Shown piece after piece: positions 41,707-52,543 of a stretch of DNA of 64,000 bases (its first letter is position 1; every line of letters begins with the position of its first letter). The notes beneath the pieces were generated by a model, which saw only the letters and a list, made by a program, of their open reading frames with translations, searched no databases and was not told the DNA's origin. The DNA comes from Paenibacillus sp. FSL R5-0345 (GTDB lineage Bacteria; Bacillota; Bacilli; Paenibacillales; Paenibacillaceae), in contig NZ_CP009281.1 in the NCBI RefSeq assembly GCF_000758585.1, positions 744,001 to 808,000 of the forward strand. Direction: 5' to 3'. A program made the translations under genes and the position numbers.

Positions 41707-43263
41707 ATGGTAAGGGCAATTCAAAAAAAATTATATCTCATCTTTGCATTCTTCATTGGACTGTTTATCGCTTCCTCCTTTTTTATCCGAGCGAAATATA
41801 ATTATTTCGTATATGGGGACACGCCAGTTTTGGAAAAGCAACAGCTGGGCCTTTTTATTCTAGGGATTGTGGTGGTGCTGGCGTTAAGCGTTATTTTGTA
41901 TAAAATATGCCTGAAGCTTAATCCGTACAGTTGGAAAATCGTCATTCCAGCCACATTGCTGTGTTCTTTTGCCATTCAGATCGTGATCATTTTTCTGTTT
42001 CCTCGCTTGCCGACGGATGATTCGCAGACGGTGCTTTCACTGGCACTCGATATGCTGTACAGGAATGATTATTCATCTTTTGACACGACGGGTTACTTGC
42101 ATATGTTCCCGTTTAATTTCTCGATTGTTGTGTATTTAAAAACGTTACTACAGTTATTTCCGGATAATTATTTGGTGATCAAAATATTCAATATTCTATT
42201 TACACTCTTAACCTCGTTAATGATTTACCTGCTGTATAAAGAGCTCAATGAGAAGTCAAAGGATCGTGACTATGGCATTCTCGTGTTTGCTGCAACCTAT
42301 ATTCCTTCTTTGTTTATGAGTAATTTAATCTATAACGATGTGATTGCTACAGCCTTTCTAACAAGTGCTTTATATTTCGCTGTGAGATTTATAAAAAGAA
42401 AGTCCATAAAGGATATCCTCTTCGCAGCCATCCTTCTGGCAGTCGGCAACTATTTCCGAAGTATCGGTGTTATTGTTCTGATTGCTGTGGTGGTCAGTCT
42501 TTTGTTCAACATGCGTGCGATCGGGGTGAAAAAAGCTCTAGGCGCTTTGTTTATCACGATTTTATTGTTCAATACTCCGAGCTGGACGCAAAATGCTGTG
42601 CTGCAGGCGACGAGTGTTGTAGATGAACCGATTACTACAAATTCCGCACCTATCTATATGTGGCTAAATATGGGGGTCAATCTGGAGACGTTTGGGTTCT
42701 GGGATAACTGGCAGAGCTATACGATCTATCAGCAGGAGGCAAATTATAATAAGGCAGAAAGTACGGAGCTATTTAAAGAGGAAATCAGTAATAAACTCTC
42801 CGAGGCGAGCCTAAGCGACTTAGTGAAAATGTATTATAAAAAGATCGTTTGGACCTGGACGGAAGGCACATACCAGATGGAACGATATGGGCTGGGAAAT
42901 GACGGATCATCCAGTAACGGCGGAAGAATGGGCTCTATCATGGACCGTTATAGCTACACTAACGCTGCAACAGATTTGTTTAAGGCGGACTCAAGTTACA
43001 GAAGCGGGCTGCTGTGGTTACTGTATGTTCTAAATTTCCTGATGTATGTTTGTATACTCATTCGTTTAATCGGTGGAATAAGAGCGAAAAGATATGAGGA
43101 GTCCTCTTTGATTCTTGTGGTGCTAGGCTTTATCGGATTCTATCTACTATGGGAGATTAAGTCTCGGTATATCTACCCGGTGTATCCGCTGCTGATCGTG
43201 TTATCCTATATGGGCTTTAAAGATGTATATGATTATATGTTAAAAAGATATTTTTCACGTTGA
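41707..43263 (+). CDS. Polytopic GT-C-fold membrane glycosyltransferase-like protein
   Basis: A 518-aa protein with about 11 to 13 membrane segments. After the first segments, an extracellular loop carries LPTDDSQTVLSLALDMLYRND, with the acidic pair typical of the catalytic loop in GT-C enzymes such as ArnT/PMT relatives. Further segments end near residue 510 with SRYIYPVYPLLIVL, another hallmark. It likely moves a sugar from a lipid-linked donor to a surface polymer or protein. ATG 41707 follows AAAGGAGG by 5 bases, supporting this start over upstream codons. It is followed by a small lipoprotein gene at 31 bases. The acceptor is unknown. Confidence 0.8.
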   Translation: MVRAIQKKLYLIFAFFIGLFIASSFFIRAKYNYFVYGDTPVLEKQQLGLFILGIVVVLALSVILYKICLKLNPYSWKIVIPATLLCSFAIQIVIIFLFPRLPTDDSQTVLSLALDMLYRNDYSSFDTTGYLHMFPFNFSIVVYLKTLLQLFPDNYLVIKIFNILFTLLTSLMIYLLYKELNEKSKDRDYGILVFAATYIPSLFMSNLIYNDVIATAFLTSALYFAVRFIKRKSIKDILFAAILLAVGNYFRSIGVIVLIAVVVSLLFNMRAIGVKKALGALFITILLFNTPSWTQNAVLQATSVVDEPITTNSAPIYMWLNMGVNLETFGFWDNWQSYTIYQQEANYNKAESTELFKEEISNKLSEASLSDLVKMYYKKIVWTWTEGTYQMERYGLGNDGSSSNGGRMGSIMDRYSYTNAATDLFKADSSYRSGLLWLLYVLNFLMYVCILIRLIGGIRAKRYEESSLILVVLGFIGFYLLWEIKSRYIYPVYPLLIVLSYMGFKDVYDYMLKRYFSR

Positions 43264-43294
43264 CCATTTTTGCTCGGAAAGAGGGGGTTCAAAG

Positions 43295-43543
43295 ATGCGG
43301 ATTAAGCGATATCTCGCTTTGCTCATAGCAGTGCTAAGTTGTTCCATGGTGCTCGTCTCTTGCGATGCCATCAGCGCGCAGAAGATATCAAGTACAGATT
43401 CTGGTTCGAGGGCGAACGGGGGACAGGGCTTTAACGGTGGTCGGGGTAAAGATGGAGGTGTCTCTCCCGGCATGAATGGCGGGACAAGAAGAAATGGCAG
43501 CCAGGGTACGGATGGTGGCAGCGGGCAAAGCGGGCGGCAGTGA
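43295..43543 (+). CDS. Small Gly/Asn-rich lipoprotein
   Basis: This 82-aa product has a signal peptide with a lipobox (MVLVSC, Cys at about residue 23), so it is probably anchored on the outer face of the membrane. The mature part is almost all Gly, Asn, Ser and Asp in loose NGG/DGG repeats (FNGGRGKDGG, MNGGTRRNGS), which suggests an unfolded chain or a cell-wall linker. GAAAGAGGGGG precedes the ATG. It follows the membrane glycosyltransferase directly and may be its substrate, an idea from position only. Low-complexity content makes homology hard to judge. Confidence 0.6.
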   Translation: MRIKRYLALLIAVLSCSMVLVSCDAISAQKISSTDSGSRANGGQGFNGGRGKDGGVSPGMNGGTRRNGSQGTDGGSGQSGRQ

Positions 43544-43645
43544 AAAATTTCATGAACTTGCCCCAAGCCTACGAAGATTAAGTGTGATAGGATAAAGTTA
43601 CGTATAAATTCCCCGCAGGGGTAAGAAAAGAGAAAAGGGAGCATC

Positions 43646-44407
43646 ATGAGAATCATTATATCGCCTGCCAAGAAGATGAAGATGGATACGGATTTTATGG
43701 ATTGCCGCCAGATGCCGCAATTCATAAGCGAGTCACAGACTCTTCTGGCCTTATTACAAAAGTTGAATTATGAAGAAGCCAAATCGCTATGGAAATGCAA
43801 TGATGCCATCGCCACGTTAAATGTAGAGCGGATTCGGGAGATGGATGTAACACGGAATCTTACACCGGCTATCTTTTCTTATGAGGGTATCCAGTATCAG
43901 TACATGGCACCTGGGGTACTTCAAATGGAGGAGCTGGAATATCTTCAGCAGCATTTACGGATATTGTCCGGGTTCTATGGAATCGTCCGGCCGTTTGACG
44001 GCGTTGTTCCGTACAGGCTGGAGATGCAGGCTAAGCTTAGCGGACCAGGTTTCAAATCTATCTACGAGTTCTGGAACAGGAAGCTGGCAGATCAGCTATT
44101 TTCGGAAACTGACATCATTCTGAATCTGGCCTCCAAGGAATACAACAAGTGCATCTCCCCGTATGTTGGCGGAAACGTTCGAATGATTAGTTGTGTATTT
44201 GGGCAGGAAATCGGCGGTAAGATCGTTGAGAGAGCGACTCTAGTCAAGATGGCCAGAGGTGAGATGGTACGCTTCATGGCTGAGCGGCAAATCACCTGTG
44301 TGGAGGATATCAAAGGCTTCGACGGGTTTGATTTCAGCTATGCGGATGAGCTGTCGGATGAGACTACGTATGTGTTTATACAGAAAAAGAATGAAGAGAG
44401 TAAGTAG
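43646..44407 (+). CDS. yaaA: YaaA family peroxide stress protein
   Basis: The sequence MRIIISPAKKMKMDTDF is the conserved start of YaaA/DUF328, and KMARGEMVRFMAERQI with GFDGFDFSYADELSDETTYVF is the conserved end; at 253 aa the length is right. In E. coli YaaA lowers free iron during peroxide stress and belongs to a DNA-binding fold with a helix-hairpin-helix. In Bacillales the role is not established. AAAAGGGAG stands 7 bases upstream of the ATG. It is probably transcribed alone; no OxyR- or PerR-like box is evident upstream. Confidence 0.93.
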   Translation: MRIIISPAKKMKMDTDFMDCRQMPQFISESQTLLALLQKLNYEEAKSLWKCNDAIATLNVERIREMDVTRNLTPAIFSYEGIQYQYMAPGVLQMEELEYLQQHLRILSGFYGIVRPFDGVVPYRLEMQAKLSGPGFKSIYEFWNRKLADQLFSETDIILNLASKEYNKCISPYVGGNVRMISCVFGQEIGGKIVERATLVKMARGEMVRFMAERQITCVEDIKGFDGFDFSYADELSDETTYVFIQKKNEESK

Positions 44408-44572
44408 TATACGGTGGGTAATCTTGAAGACGGTTGAACGACCAGCTTCAGGGTTACCTTTATTTTTTGCTCACCAAACGAGTTGTTAAATTTTAGGATT
44501 GTTGAAGGGGAAAGATTGCGGTGTAGAGAATAATGTTCGGATGGAATAAGAACAGGTGAAAGAGGAGGGCTT

Positions 44573-47500
44573 ATGATTTTTAAAAGAGATCCATTGGACA
44601 AACAGAGCTTACTTAAAGAATTGGATTCACTAGGCTATTCCGACAGAGTCAAAAAAGTAGCGATATTAGGCCGTGATCATCTTGGATCTGCACAATACTC
44701 CCAATTACTAGCCTCTTTACTGGAGGATGGCGTTTATGAAGCACGTCTTGCTTTAATCGGTGCGATTGCAACACATGATGCCCCTATTATTCTGTCAGCA
44801 CTGCGGCATCCCATGGCAAGTATCAGAAATACGGCTGCGGGTCTTTTGGCAAAGGTGGCTTCAGATGCTGATATTGAACGTGAGCTCCCCCATTTATCCC
44901 ATGATTGCCGCCGCAAGCTGCTGCACAGTATTTCACAGATTAACCGTCAGAAATTAGCGGAACGCTTATTACCTGTAGTGTATGCCCGGTGGGGAGCGGA
45001 GGAAGCCGCGATTATATTGCAGGCCTGTTATTCGGCAACGGTAAGTAAATGGCTTGCTGATATCGGATATGCCATAAAAGACTGGAAGAAATTATCCAGC
45101 CGGCATTTTGACGTAGTAGCGAAATACTTCGAAACAACGCTAGAAAGCACACCACCCAGGGAAAAGGGATATGTCTGGTGGAGGTTCTCATCAGCTATGG
45201 AGATCCTATGCAATCTGAAGGCGGATCTGGTACTTGCGTGTGCGATGAATCATGGACCCGAGGGTGTCATACATCCTGCGTTAAAGGAGCAACTTGGCAC
45301 GCTTGTACGCCAAAATCCGAATAAGGTGTATCAGCTGCTGACACGAACGGAGTCGCGGAGCGATCTGATTTCTTATGGTGTGCCTGAAGGGGTACTAAAA
45401 AGAAAAAAATATTTATCCATGGATCAATGGATTGAGATAGCGAAATTACTCGCAGATCACCCGATGCATTTAGCGAAGTTGCTGCATAATATTGCACCTT
45501 CCAACCGTAAAGTGATTTTTGATGCCGTGTATGAAGAAGATAAGCGCCGTGAACGCGTTTTTCCAGAAAGATTATTATATGTATTACCACATGCCTTGCG
45601 TGACAAGGAAGCCACCCGGATGCTTGGCCTTCGTGAAATCAATGATGACCGGGAGAGAACAATCAGACTCACTGCTTGCCGTTCTATTCTTCATTCAAGA
45701 GCGGGGCTTGAACAAGCAACAAAGGTATCCAGTTCAGAAGAACGTTCCACGGCGCTTATGCAACTGATAAGAAGTACGGTTCTGTCGAGACAGGGTATGC
45801 ATGAGACTTTGGTATTTTTGAGCCGGATTAGAAATGAGCAGGATCCTGTTCGAGGTTTTGTGTTTAAGGAGCTTTCTGAAAGTCCTGCGTCTGTGTTCAC
45901 CGATGCCCATGTACAAGAACTTACTAGGCTTGTTGATAGTGTTATAGATGCCAGAGATACTTCATATGGTACGAAGTTTTCCGTTCAACAACTGGCATTT
46001 GTTATTCTCCGGCATAACGCATTAAATCCTCACAGTGAGTTGTTCAAGTTCTCTTTAAATACGATCCGGAAACTGGCCCAGCAGAACGGACAGCTTTCAC
46101 TTCCATCATTGGAGAAGAATTTACCCCAAGGAGTGGAAGAGGTCATCTTTGATGAAATCTATACATTAGCTGTACAGGGCAACAAAAGAGAAGACTACAA
46201 TCTAGTGCTTAGCCTGGCCAGCTCATTTGGTAAAAGAGGCTACGGTATTGTAAAACTTCAAAATTTGTTAAAGGAAGCAACGAGAGCAAAGGCAGATTCT
46301 ACAGCTATACAAGCAGTCAGACATTGGCTTTCGCCTCATACAACCCGTGATGCCAGAGTTAAGGAACTATTAGCTTTGGATAAATCGTATATTACGATCC
46401 ATGAAGTATTCCAGCATCTGCATCAAAAACGTCAAGAATGGCTCGATCCCTTTATTTCGGGGGCTGCCATCAAAGGTAAATTCTTATCAGGTAAAACGAT
46501 CTATCTTGTGCCAGCTACGGACGGATTCAACAGGTGGCTGCCGCGCCAGCAGCAAGCATTAAGTTCCTTATTAGAAAAAATCGCATTCGTCGATGCTAAG
46601 CGTAACCATTGGGAGCGTTCGAGAGTTATTAAGATCATGGCAAGTATGCCTGATCTTGGTCCGGATAGATTACTTGAGCTTTTACAGGATAAGGAAGTAA
46701 CTGTAGTAGAAGCTGCACTTCATGCCCTTTCACTTATGGAAGAACCGGAGAAGGCACTTTCCGTTCTGCTGGAGAATCTGGATGGGGACCGGGCCCGTGT
46801 AGCCATGTACTCGATACCCAGATGCATCCGTAGAGTGAATCCAGTGTTACTGGTATCCATGCTGAAAGAGCTGCTGAATCGGGATAAGCTGAAGATCACT
46901 ATCAGAAAAGAGGCCATCCGCTTACTGGGTGCTTATAGAAGCGATGACAGCATTCCACTATTGATAAACGAGTTCGAGAAACCAAATGGACACAAGGATG
47001 TAATCATTGCCATAGGGCATGCTGCGAAACAGCTTTTAGATGATGAGCGCGCTTGGAAGATTTTAAGTGCAATGGCCGCTTCATCAGAAAGTGATATCGC
47101 AAGAAGCTTGTTATCCCAACAGCCTAATGATCTTCCGCTAGACTATAGACTTCGCTATTTAAAATTAATCATTGAAATCGGAAATCATCCGGATGGGTTT
47201 GTCGGCAAGTATGCTTTCAGTTCTATGATGTGGTGGACCAATGGAAATGAAGGCATTGTTGCAGCTGCCACTGCTCAGGCTATTACGGATTTGAAAGACA
47301 GCACTAGATGGGAATTTGCCATGAACACGCTAATGCAAACCTGCCGCGATGGTAAGATCAATGAGGTTGTAATCGGCGTTTGTCAGAAATTAGCTAGTGC
47401 GGCGATAAAGGATGAATGGAATGCAACTACCAGTAGAGATTTGCCTCATCGGCAACGTCTCCTGAAACTTATCAACCAGCTGAACGCTTTGCCAACAATC

Positions 47501-47941
47501 ACCCGGGTACACCTTAAACCTTTGTATACGGGATTGATTGAGTGTCTAACATCGGAGGAGACTTTACAGCAAGTTGTGATGAAGCTTTATATAGCAGTAA
47601 TAGACTGGAATAATGTGAAGGAATCCGCCACGTATCTGAATCAGATGGTTAACAGTATTTCATATCAACCGCAGCTGTTGAGTGATGCCTACAAGCAGGT
47701 TGCGTATAATTTAAAAGACAGCATAGGCTACTGGAGTCCAGAGACTTTATTGGAAATTGTAGATGTGCTAGGGTCTGAGGGTAGTTACGAATCTCAGTAT
47801 ATTGGACTTTCGTTGCTTGAGGTTGCCGGAAGTGCTCTACTCTGGAGTCCAGAGCCTGCAGAGCGTTTGCGGGTGTACAGAAATCACACGAATATTGCGG
47901 TTCGCTCACTTGCGCTAAATATTTGGACGGTAATAGATTAG
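44573..47941 (+). CDS. Large HEAT-repeat protein
   Basis: A 1122-aa protein made of alpha-helical HEAT-like repeats over its length; clear units include [54 protein letters not shown] and [17 protein letters not shown]. No signal peptide, membrane segment or catalytic motif was seen. Such scaffolds bind proteins or nucleic acids. GAGGAGGGC stands 6 bases before the ATG. It is a single-gene transcript ended by the bidirectional terminator at 47965. Proteins of this kind are frequent in Paenibacillus and their roles are mostly unknown. Confidence 0.82.
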   Translation: MIFKRDPLDKQSLLKELDSLGYSDRVKKVAILGRDHLGSAQYSQLLASLLEDGVYEARLALIGAIATHDAPIILSALRHPMASIRNTAAGLLAKVASDADIERELPHLSHDCRRKLLHSISQINRQKLAERLLPVVYARWGAEEAAIILQACYSATVSKWLADIGYAIKDWKKLSSRHFDVVAKYFETTLESTPPREKGYVWWRFSSAMEILCNLKADLVLACAMNHGPEGVIHPALKEQLGTLVRQNPNKVYQLLTRTESRSDLISYGVPEGVLKRKKYLSMDQWIEIAKLLADHPMHLAKLLHNIAPSNRKVIFDAVYEEDKRRERVFPERLLYVLPHALRDKEATRMLGLREINDDRERTIRLTACRSILHSRAGLEQATKVSSSEERSTALMQLIRSTVLSRQGMHETLVFLSRIRNEQDPVRGFVFKELSESPASVFTDAHVQELTRLVDSVIDARDTSYGTKFSVQQLAFVILRHNALNPHSELFKFSLNTIRKLAQQNGQLSLPSLEKNLPQGVEEVIFDEIYTLAVQGNKREDYNLVLSLASSFGKRGYGIVKLQNLLKEATRAKADSTAIQAVRHWLSPHTTRDARVKELLALDKSYITIHEVFQHLHQKRQEWLDPFISGAAIKGKFLSGKTIYLVPATDGFNRWLPRQQQALSSLLEKIAFVDAKRNHWERSRVIKIMASMPDLGPDRLLELLQDKEVTVVEAALHALSLMEEPEKALSVLLENLDGDRARVAMYSIPRCIRRVNPVLLVSMLKELLNRDKLKITIRKEAIRLLGAYRSDDSIPLLINEFEKPNGHKDVIIAIGHAAKQLLDDERAWKILSAMAASSESDIARSLLSQQPNDLPLDYRLRYLKLIIEIGNHPDGFVGKYAFSSMMWWTNGNEGIVAAATAQAITDLKDSTRWEFAMNTLMQTCRDGKINEVVIGVCQKLASAAIKDEWNATTSRDLPHRQRLLKLINQLNALPTITRVHLKPLYTGLIECLTSEETLQQVVMKLYIAVIDWNNVKESATYLNQMVNSISYQPQLLSDAYKQVAYNLKDSIGYWSPETLLEIVDVLGSEGSYESQYIGLSLLEVAGSALLWSPEPAERLRVYRNHTNIAVRSLALNIWTVID

Positions 47942-47964
47942 TTTTCATATTTTTAAGAATATAT

Positions 47965-48016
47965 AAACACCAAAAAAGCTTAGGGCGATTTACAGCCTGA
48001 GCTTTTTTTGGTGTTT
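47965..48016. terminator. Bidirectional terminator between convergent genes
   Basis: AAACACCAAAAAAGCT pairs with AGCTTTTTTTGGTGTTT, with runs of A and T on both arms, serving the HEAT-repeat gene and the ABC operon from the other side. Confidence 0.88.
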
Positions 48017-48022
48017 ATTGAG

Positions 48023-49798
48023 TTATGCTTCCATCTTCTGTGCCGTGTAGAGGCGGTAGTAAAGCCCCTTTTGTGCGATAAGCTCATCATGTGAGCCGCT
48101 TTCGGCAATACCTTTATTAGATACATACATAATACGGTCGCAGTTTTTTACGGTGGACAGGCGATGCGCGATAATGAACGAGGTACGTCCTTTAAGGAGC
48201 TCATTCAGACCTTTTTGCAGCAAACGCTCAGTCTTCGCATCGATCGATGAAGTGGCTTCATCTAGTATGAGAATTCTCGGATCAGCCAAAAGCGTTCTTG
48301 CGAACGAGATGAGCTGCCGCTGTCCTTGAGATAGTTTGGAGCCGCGCTCGTTGACCTCTGTCAGGTAGCCTTGATCGAATTCACGGATGAATTCATCGGC
48401 ACAGACGGCTTTCGCTGCGGCGATTACTTCTTCCTCGGTGGCATCGAGTTTACCGTAACGAATATTGTCCAAGATCGTACCGGAGAAGATGAAACTATCC
48501 TGTAGCATAATTCCCATTTGGCTGCGCAGAGACTTCAGTGTAACCTGCGAGATATCCTGATCGTCGATAAGAATCTTACCGCTGGAAATATTATAGAAGC
48601 GCGAGATCAGATTGACGACCGTAGTTTTGCCTGCACCTGTTGGTCCCACCAGAGCGATGCTTTCTCCCGCTTTGATCTTAAAGGAGATATTCTCCAGAAT
48701 ATTGAGTCCTGGGTCATAGGCAAAGGTCACATCGTCGAAAGTGACATGGCCCTCTACAGGTCGAAGTGTCTTCGCGTCCGGAATATCACTGACGGTAACT
48801 GGTTCATCCAGCGTCTCGAAGATACGCTCAAGATAGGCAACAGCGTTGATGAAGTTATTGTACAGGTTCGAAAGATTCAGAATCGGCTGCCAGAAGCGGG
48901 CAGCGTAGCTGCTCATCGCCAGAATGACGCCGAGGGTCATGTCTTGTGGACTAAGTGTTAGTAGGCCTACAAGGAAAATCAATGATGTAACGATCGTAGA
49001 CAAGTTGTCTACCGAGAATGGAATAAGCATGTTGTAACGTAGAGCCTTCATCCATTCTGTACGGAAATTACCCGCCAGACGTGTGAAGATTCCTTCGTTA
49101 CGTTGTTCCCGGGAGAACATTTGCGTCACACCAATACCGCTGATGCTTTCTTGCAAATAGGCGTTCAGGTTGGAGCTCTTATTGGATACCGCTTGCCAAG
49201 CCCGGCGTTGCCGAGTTTTGATCAGCATCATGATGCCAAAGAATACCGGAAGTCCTGCAAGGATGACAAATGATAGACGTACGTCAACGGCGAACATGAA
49301 GGCTGCAATAAAGAGCAAATTCACGATTTCTAGAATAAAGTTGATAATACCGTTGGACAGTACATCGGAAACGGCGTTGACATAGTTTACGACCCGGATG
49401 AGAATCTTGCCCTGCGGCCGGTCGTCATAATATTTGAAGGGCAACTCTTGCAGATGCTTAAACAAATCTGTACGGATATCAAAAATAATATCCTGCCCAA
49501 CACTCGTCATGATGCGTGATCGTATAGTAGCCAGATAAACACTGACCACAATGGTCAGAAGCATCAGTCCAGCCCAGCCCAGCAGCGCAAGCTTGGCTTT
49601 TGCCGGAATGGTTACGTCGATCACATGCTGCATGATCAGTGGAGCCGATAGGGATATAGCCGCTGAAAGCGCACTGAGTATAAATGCAACAATCATTGGC
49701 GTTTTCTTACGTTTGATGTATACCATCGCACGCCGGAAGTGTTTTATATTAAACGGCGATTCCAGATTCTCATCGACGTCGAATTTATTCCTTGCCAC
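48023..49798 (-). CDS. ABC exporter half-transporter, subunit with canonical ATP site motifs
   Basis: This 591-aa fusion has six membrane segments (about residues 25-310) and a nucleotide-binding domain: Walker A GPTGAGKTTVVNLI, signature LSQGQRQLISFARTLL, Walker B ILILDEATSSID with the catalytic Glu, and the H-loop IIAHRLSTV. The gene overlaps its partner by 14 bases; the two probably form a heterodimeric multidrug exporter like BmrC/BmrD (YheI/YheH). It lies second in the operon. The other subunit has a degenerate site, so this one completes the consensus ATP site. The substrates are unknown. Confidence 0.92.
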   Translation of the reverse strand: MARNKFDVDENLESPFNIKHFRRAMVYIKRKKTPMIVAFILSALSAAISLSAPLIMQHVIDVTIPAKAKLALLGWAGLMLLTIVVSVYLATIRSRIMTSVGQDIIFDIRTDLFKHLQELPFKYYDDRPQGKILIRVVNYVNAVSDVLSNGIINFILEIVNLLFIAAFMFAVDVRLSFVILAGLPVFFGIMMLIKTRQRRAWQAVSNKSSNLNAYLQESISGIGVTQMFSREQRNEGIFTRLAGNFRTEWMKALRYNMLIPFSVDNLSTIVTSLIFLVGLLTLSPQDMTLGVILAMSSYAARFWQPILNLSNLYNNFINAVAYLERIFETLDEPVTVSDIPDAKTLRPVEGHVTFDDVTFAYDPGLNILENISFKIKAGESIALVGPTGAGKTTVVNLISRFYNISSGKILIDDQDISQVTLKSLRSQMGIMLQDSFIFSGTILDNIRYGKLDATEEEVIAAAKAVCADEFIREFDQGYLTEVNERGSKLSQGQRQLISFARTLLADPRILILDEATSSIDAKTERLLQKGLNELLKGRTSFIIAHRLSTVKNCDRIMYVSNKGIAESGSHDELIAQKGLYYRLYTAQKMEA

Positions 49799-51560
49799 TT
49801 GCGGTCACCTGCCTTCCAATACCCTCGTTCTGCAGTTTAAACACATCGTAGTAGTAGCCCCGTTTCGCCAGTAGTTCGGCGTGGGTACCTTCTTCAACCA
49901 GCTTCCCGCCATCCAGAATGAGAATGCGGTCAGCCTGCGCGGTCGTAGATACACGCTGCGCGATAATAATCTTCGTGCAAGGGTAATCCAGCTCGCGTAG
50001 ACTTTTCTGAATATGTTCCTCCGTCTCCAAATCGACAGCAGAGGTCGTATCATCCAGAATTAGGATCGGACGGCGTACGGCCAAGGCACGTGCTAAAGCG
50101 ATACGCTGTTTTTGACCTCCGGATAGACCGACTCCGCGTTCCCCGACAACGGTATCATAACCTTCAGGCATTTTGGTAATGAAGTCGTGTGCGGCCGCGA
50201 GCTCGGCATAGCCTTTTGCATCTTCTTCCGGAAGATCAGGATCGCCATAGGCAATGTTTCCATCAATAGTATCAGAGAACAAGAGTACATCTTGGGTCGC
50301 CATACCAATATTATCGCGGAGCTCATCGAGCTCTAGCTTTCGGACATCAACGCCGTCGACAAGTACGCGCCCCTCGGCTACATCATAGAATCGAGGAATC
50401 AGATTGATGATTGTTGTTTTGCCTGATCCGGTCGAGCCCATGATTGCTATAGTTTCACCAGGTTCAACGGTAAAGCTAACATCGTCAAGTACGATAGCGC
50501 TGTCATATTTGAAACGAACATGATCGAACTCAATACGGCCTTCGTAACGGCGTTTAGTAGTGGACTTATGTTCATTTATAATATTTGGCTTGGCGTAATA
50601 GATATCAACAATTTTGGATAAGCTCGCAAAAAAGCGCTGAATATCGTTGATAATAATACCGATGTTGCGCATAGGGTTGGATACAGCCCAGATCAGCGAC
50701 GAGAAAGCCGTGAATTCACCGAAGGTGATCCGGCCGTTCATTAGGAACAAACCACCCACCAACATAAGAATTACGTTGAAGCCCTGAGCGAATGATTCCA
50801 GATAAGGAAAGTAATCAAGCCATACAAGGGCGGCCTTTTTGTTCGCCGTGGAATAGTTGACATTCTTCTCTGTGAATTTTTGGACCTCGAACTCCTCGCG
50901 GGCAAAAGCCTTAACCACACGGTTTCCTGAAATATTCTCCTGAGTTGTCGTGTTAAGCTGGGACAACCGCTCACGCAGGTCGATATACATAGGACGAACG
51001 CGTTTAGCAAATATGTAAGCCACAATAAAAATGGGCGGTGACAGGATTAGCATCCACAACGTCAGCTGAGCATCTATAGTGAAAAAATAGATAACAGCGG
51101 CGATGAAGATCGTTAGCGATTCAATGATCGTTTTGAAAATCCATGCCATCGAGTGCCGAACCATATCCAGATCCCCGGTCATCTTGGTCATGAGATCGCC
51201 GGTTCGGTTATGGTCGTAATATTCTCTGTCCTGTCCTTGAATCTTGTTGTACAAAAAAATACGGATATTGTACATCATGTTTTGCGAGGACTTTTCATAC
51301 TGCATGGTTGTAAAATAAGCAAGTCCTGTACGCAGTAGAGAAAATCCAATCATGCCTAGGCAGAGCATAATTAATAATTGCCGTTCTTGTGTAAGATTCT
51401 GCAGGGCATTGTCACCCGCAATAAACGTATCGACAATGCGCTGACTGATGTACGGGTTCACGATCGTAAGACTTGAGCCCACCACCGAGAGGCAGAGCGC
51501 CAGAATATACCGTGTCCGGTTCCCCTCTAAGTTCTGCCAAAGCCATTTCAGTTCGAACAT
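49785..51560 (-). CDS. ABC exporter half-transporter, subunit with degenerate Walker B
   Basis: Six membrane segments (about 20-310) are followed by an ATPase domain with Walker A GSTGSGKTTIINLI, signature LSGGQKQRIALARAL and Walker B ILILDDTTSAVD. The usual catalytic Glu after the Walker B Asp is Asp here, as in heterodimeric exporters where one ATP site has lost hydrolysis. I start at ATG 51560, four bases after AGGTGAT; the GTG at 51590 is in frame but has no binding site. It overlaps the second subunit by 14 bases. The gap to the divergent ABC operon at 51829 holds both promoters. Confidence 0.92.
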   Translation of the reverse strand: MFELKWLWQNLEGNRTRYILALCLSVVGSSLTIVNPYISQRIVDTFIAGDNALQNLTQERQLLIMLCLGMIGFSLLRTGLAYFTTMQYEKSSQNMMYNIRIFLYNKIQGQDREYYDHNRTGDLMTKMTGDLDMVRHSMAWIFKTIIESLTIFIAAVIYFFTIDAQLTLWMLILSPPIFIVAYIFAKRVRPMYIDLRERLSQLNTTTQENISGNRVVKAFAREEFEVQKFTEKNVNYSTANKKAALVWLDYFPYLESFAQGFNVILMLVGGLFLMNGRITFGEFTAFSSLIWAVSNPMRNIGIIINDIQRFFASLSKIVDIYYAKPNIINEHKSTTKRRYEGRIEFDHVRFKYDSAIVLDDVSFTVEPGETIAIMGSTGSGKTTIINLIPRFYDVAEGRVLVDGVDVRKLELDELRDNIGMATQDVLLFSDTIDGNIAYGDPDLPEEDAKGYAELAAAHDFITKMPEGYDTVVGERGVGLSGGQKQRIALARALAVRRPILILDDTTSAVDLETEEHIQKSLRELDYPCTKIIIAQRVSTTAQADRILILDGGKLVEEGTHAELLAKRGYYYDVFKLQNEGIGRQVTASGKE

Positions 51561-51669
51561 CTGATCACCTGTTTCTGTTTGTTCTTTCACTCTTGCCTGA
51601 AAAGAATGAATAAATCAAGGTGATTATAACACTATCAAATGACTAAGTATCGTTTACGGAAAAATTTCC

Positions 51670-51688
51670 TTGTTACATTATTGTTACA
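51670..51688. promoter_or_regulatory. Tandem TTGTTACA repeats with 11-base period
   Basis: TTGTTACA at 51670-51677 and 51681-51688 are exact copies one helical turn apart, in the gap between two divergent ABC operons. This layout is usual for OmpR-family response regulators. Confidence 0.35.
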
Positions 51689-51828
51689 AAAAAATGAACT
51701 TATTAATGATGTGAATTTTACCTTGCATAATGAGGGTTTGCCATTCGGGCTTGGGCGTTCTAATTATGATAAACTGAAACAATGTAAAGTAATTAGGCTT
51801 GGTTTGGATAGAGACAGGAGGATGAGGA

Positions 51829-52530
51829 ATGAGCTTTGTTGCTGTAAAAGGGGAGTACAAGCGTTACAAAATGGGTGAAAGTGTGATTGTTGCCAACGAC
51901 GGAATTGATTTTGAGATAAATAAAGGTGAGTTTGCAGTGATTGTCGGTCCCAGCGGTGCAGGTAAATCGACGGTGCTTAATATTCTTGGCGGGATGGATT
52001 CTGCCGACGAAGGCCAGGTCATTGTGGACGGTACGGACATAGCCAAGTTCAGTGCCAAGGAGTTGACAGGCTACCGCCGCAATGATGTGGGTTTTGTGTT
52101 CCAGTTCTACAACTTAGTGCCGAATCTTACCACGCTAGAGAATGTTGAGCTTGCTTCTCAGATTTCCCCGCGTGCACTAGATGCGCGTAAGGTGCTGGAG
52201 GATGTGGGACTGGGCGCGCGGCTGGATAATTTTCCGGCTCAGCTGTCTGGTGGCGAGCAGCAACGTGTCGCTATTGCCAGAGCGCTAGCTAAACAGCCGA
52301 AGCTGCTCCTATGCGATGAGCCAACAGGTGCACTAGACTACAATACCGGCAAGCAAGTGCTCAAGCTGCTTCAGGATACCTGCCGCAATACAGGGACGAC
52401 AGTCATTGTAATCACGCATAATCTGGCGATTGCGCCAATGGCAGACCGGGTTATTGAGATTAACAATGCTAAGGTACGGAAGATGGTAACCAATCCTTCG
52501 CCAGTATCTGTTGAAGATATCGAATGGTAA
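51829..52530 (+). CDS. ABC transporter ATP-binding subunit
   Basis: A 233-aa ATPase: Walker [17 protein letters not shown] (about residue 44), Q-loop [16 protein letters not shown], signature [16 protein letters not shown], Walker [14 protein letters not shown]-loop VITHN. It belongs to the MacB/LolD/BceA group. ACAGGAGG stands about 8 bases before the ATG. The FtsX permease gene starts 13 bases after its stop, so the two form a transporter. No sensor kinase or regulator gene of the BceRS kind is adjacent. Confidence 0.93.
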   Translation: MSFVAVKGEYKRYKMGESVIVANDGIDFEINKGEFAVIVGPSGAGKSTVLNILGGMDSADEGQVIVDGTDIAKFSAKELTGYRRNDVGFVFQFYNLVPNLTTLENVELASQISPRALDARKVLEDVGLGARLDNFPAQLSGGEQQRVAIARALAKQPKLLLCDEPTGALDYNTGKQVLKLLQDTCRNTGTTVIVITHNLAIAPMADRVIEINNAKVRKMVTNPSPVSVEDIEW

Positions 52531-52543
52531 GGAGAAGTCACCT

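Noticed and set aside
43255-43725. Minus-strand ORF of 156 residues overlapping the Gly-rich lipoprotein
   Set aside because: It is the Pro-rich mirror of the Gly-rich repeats and runs into the start of yaaA, so it is a shadow.
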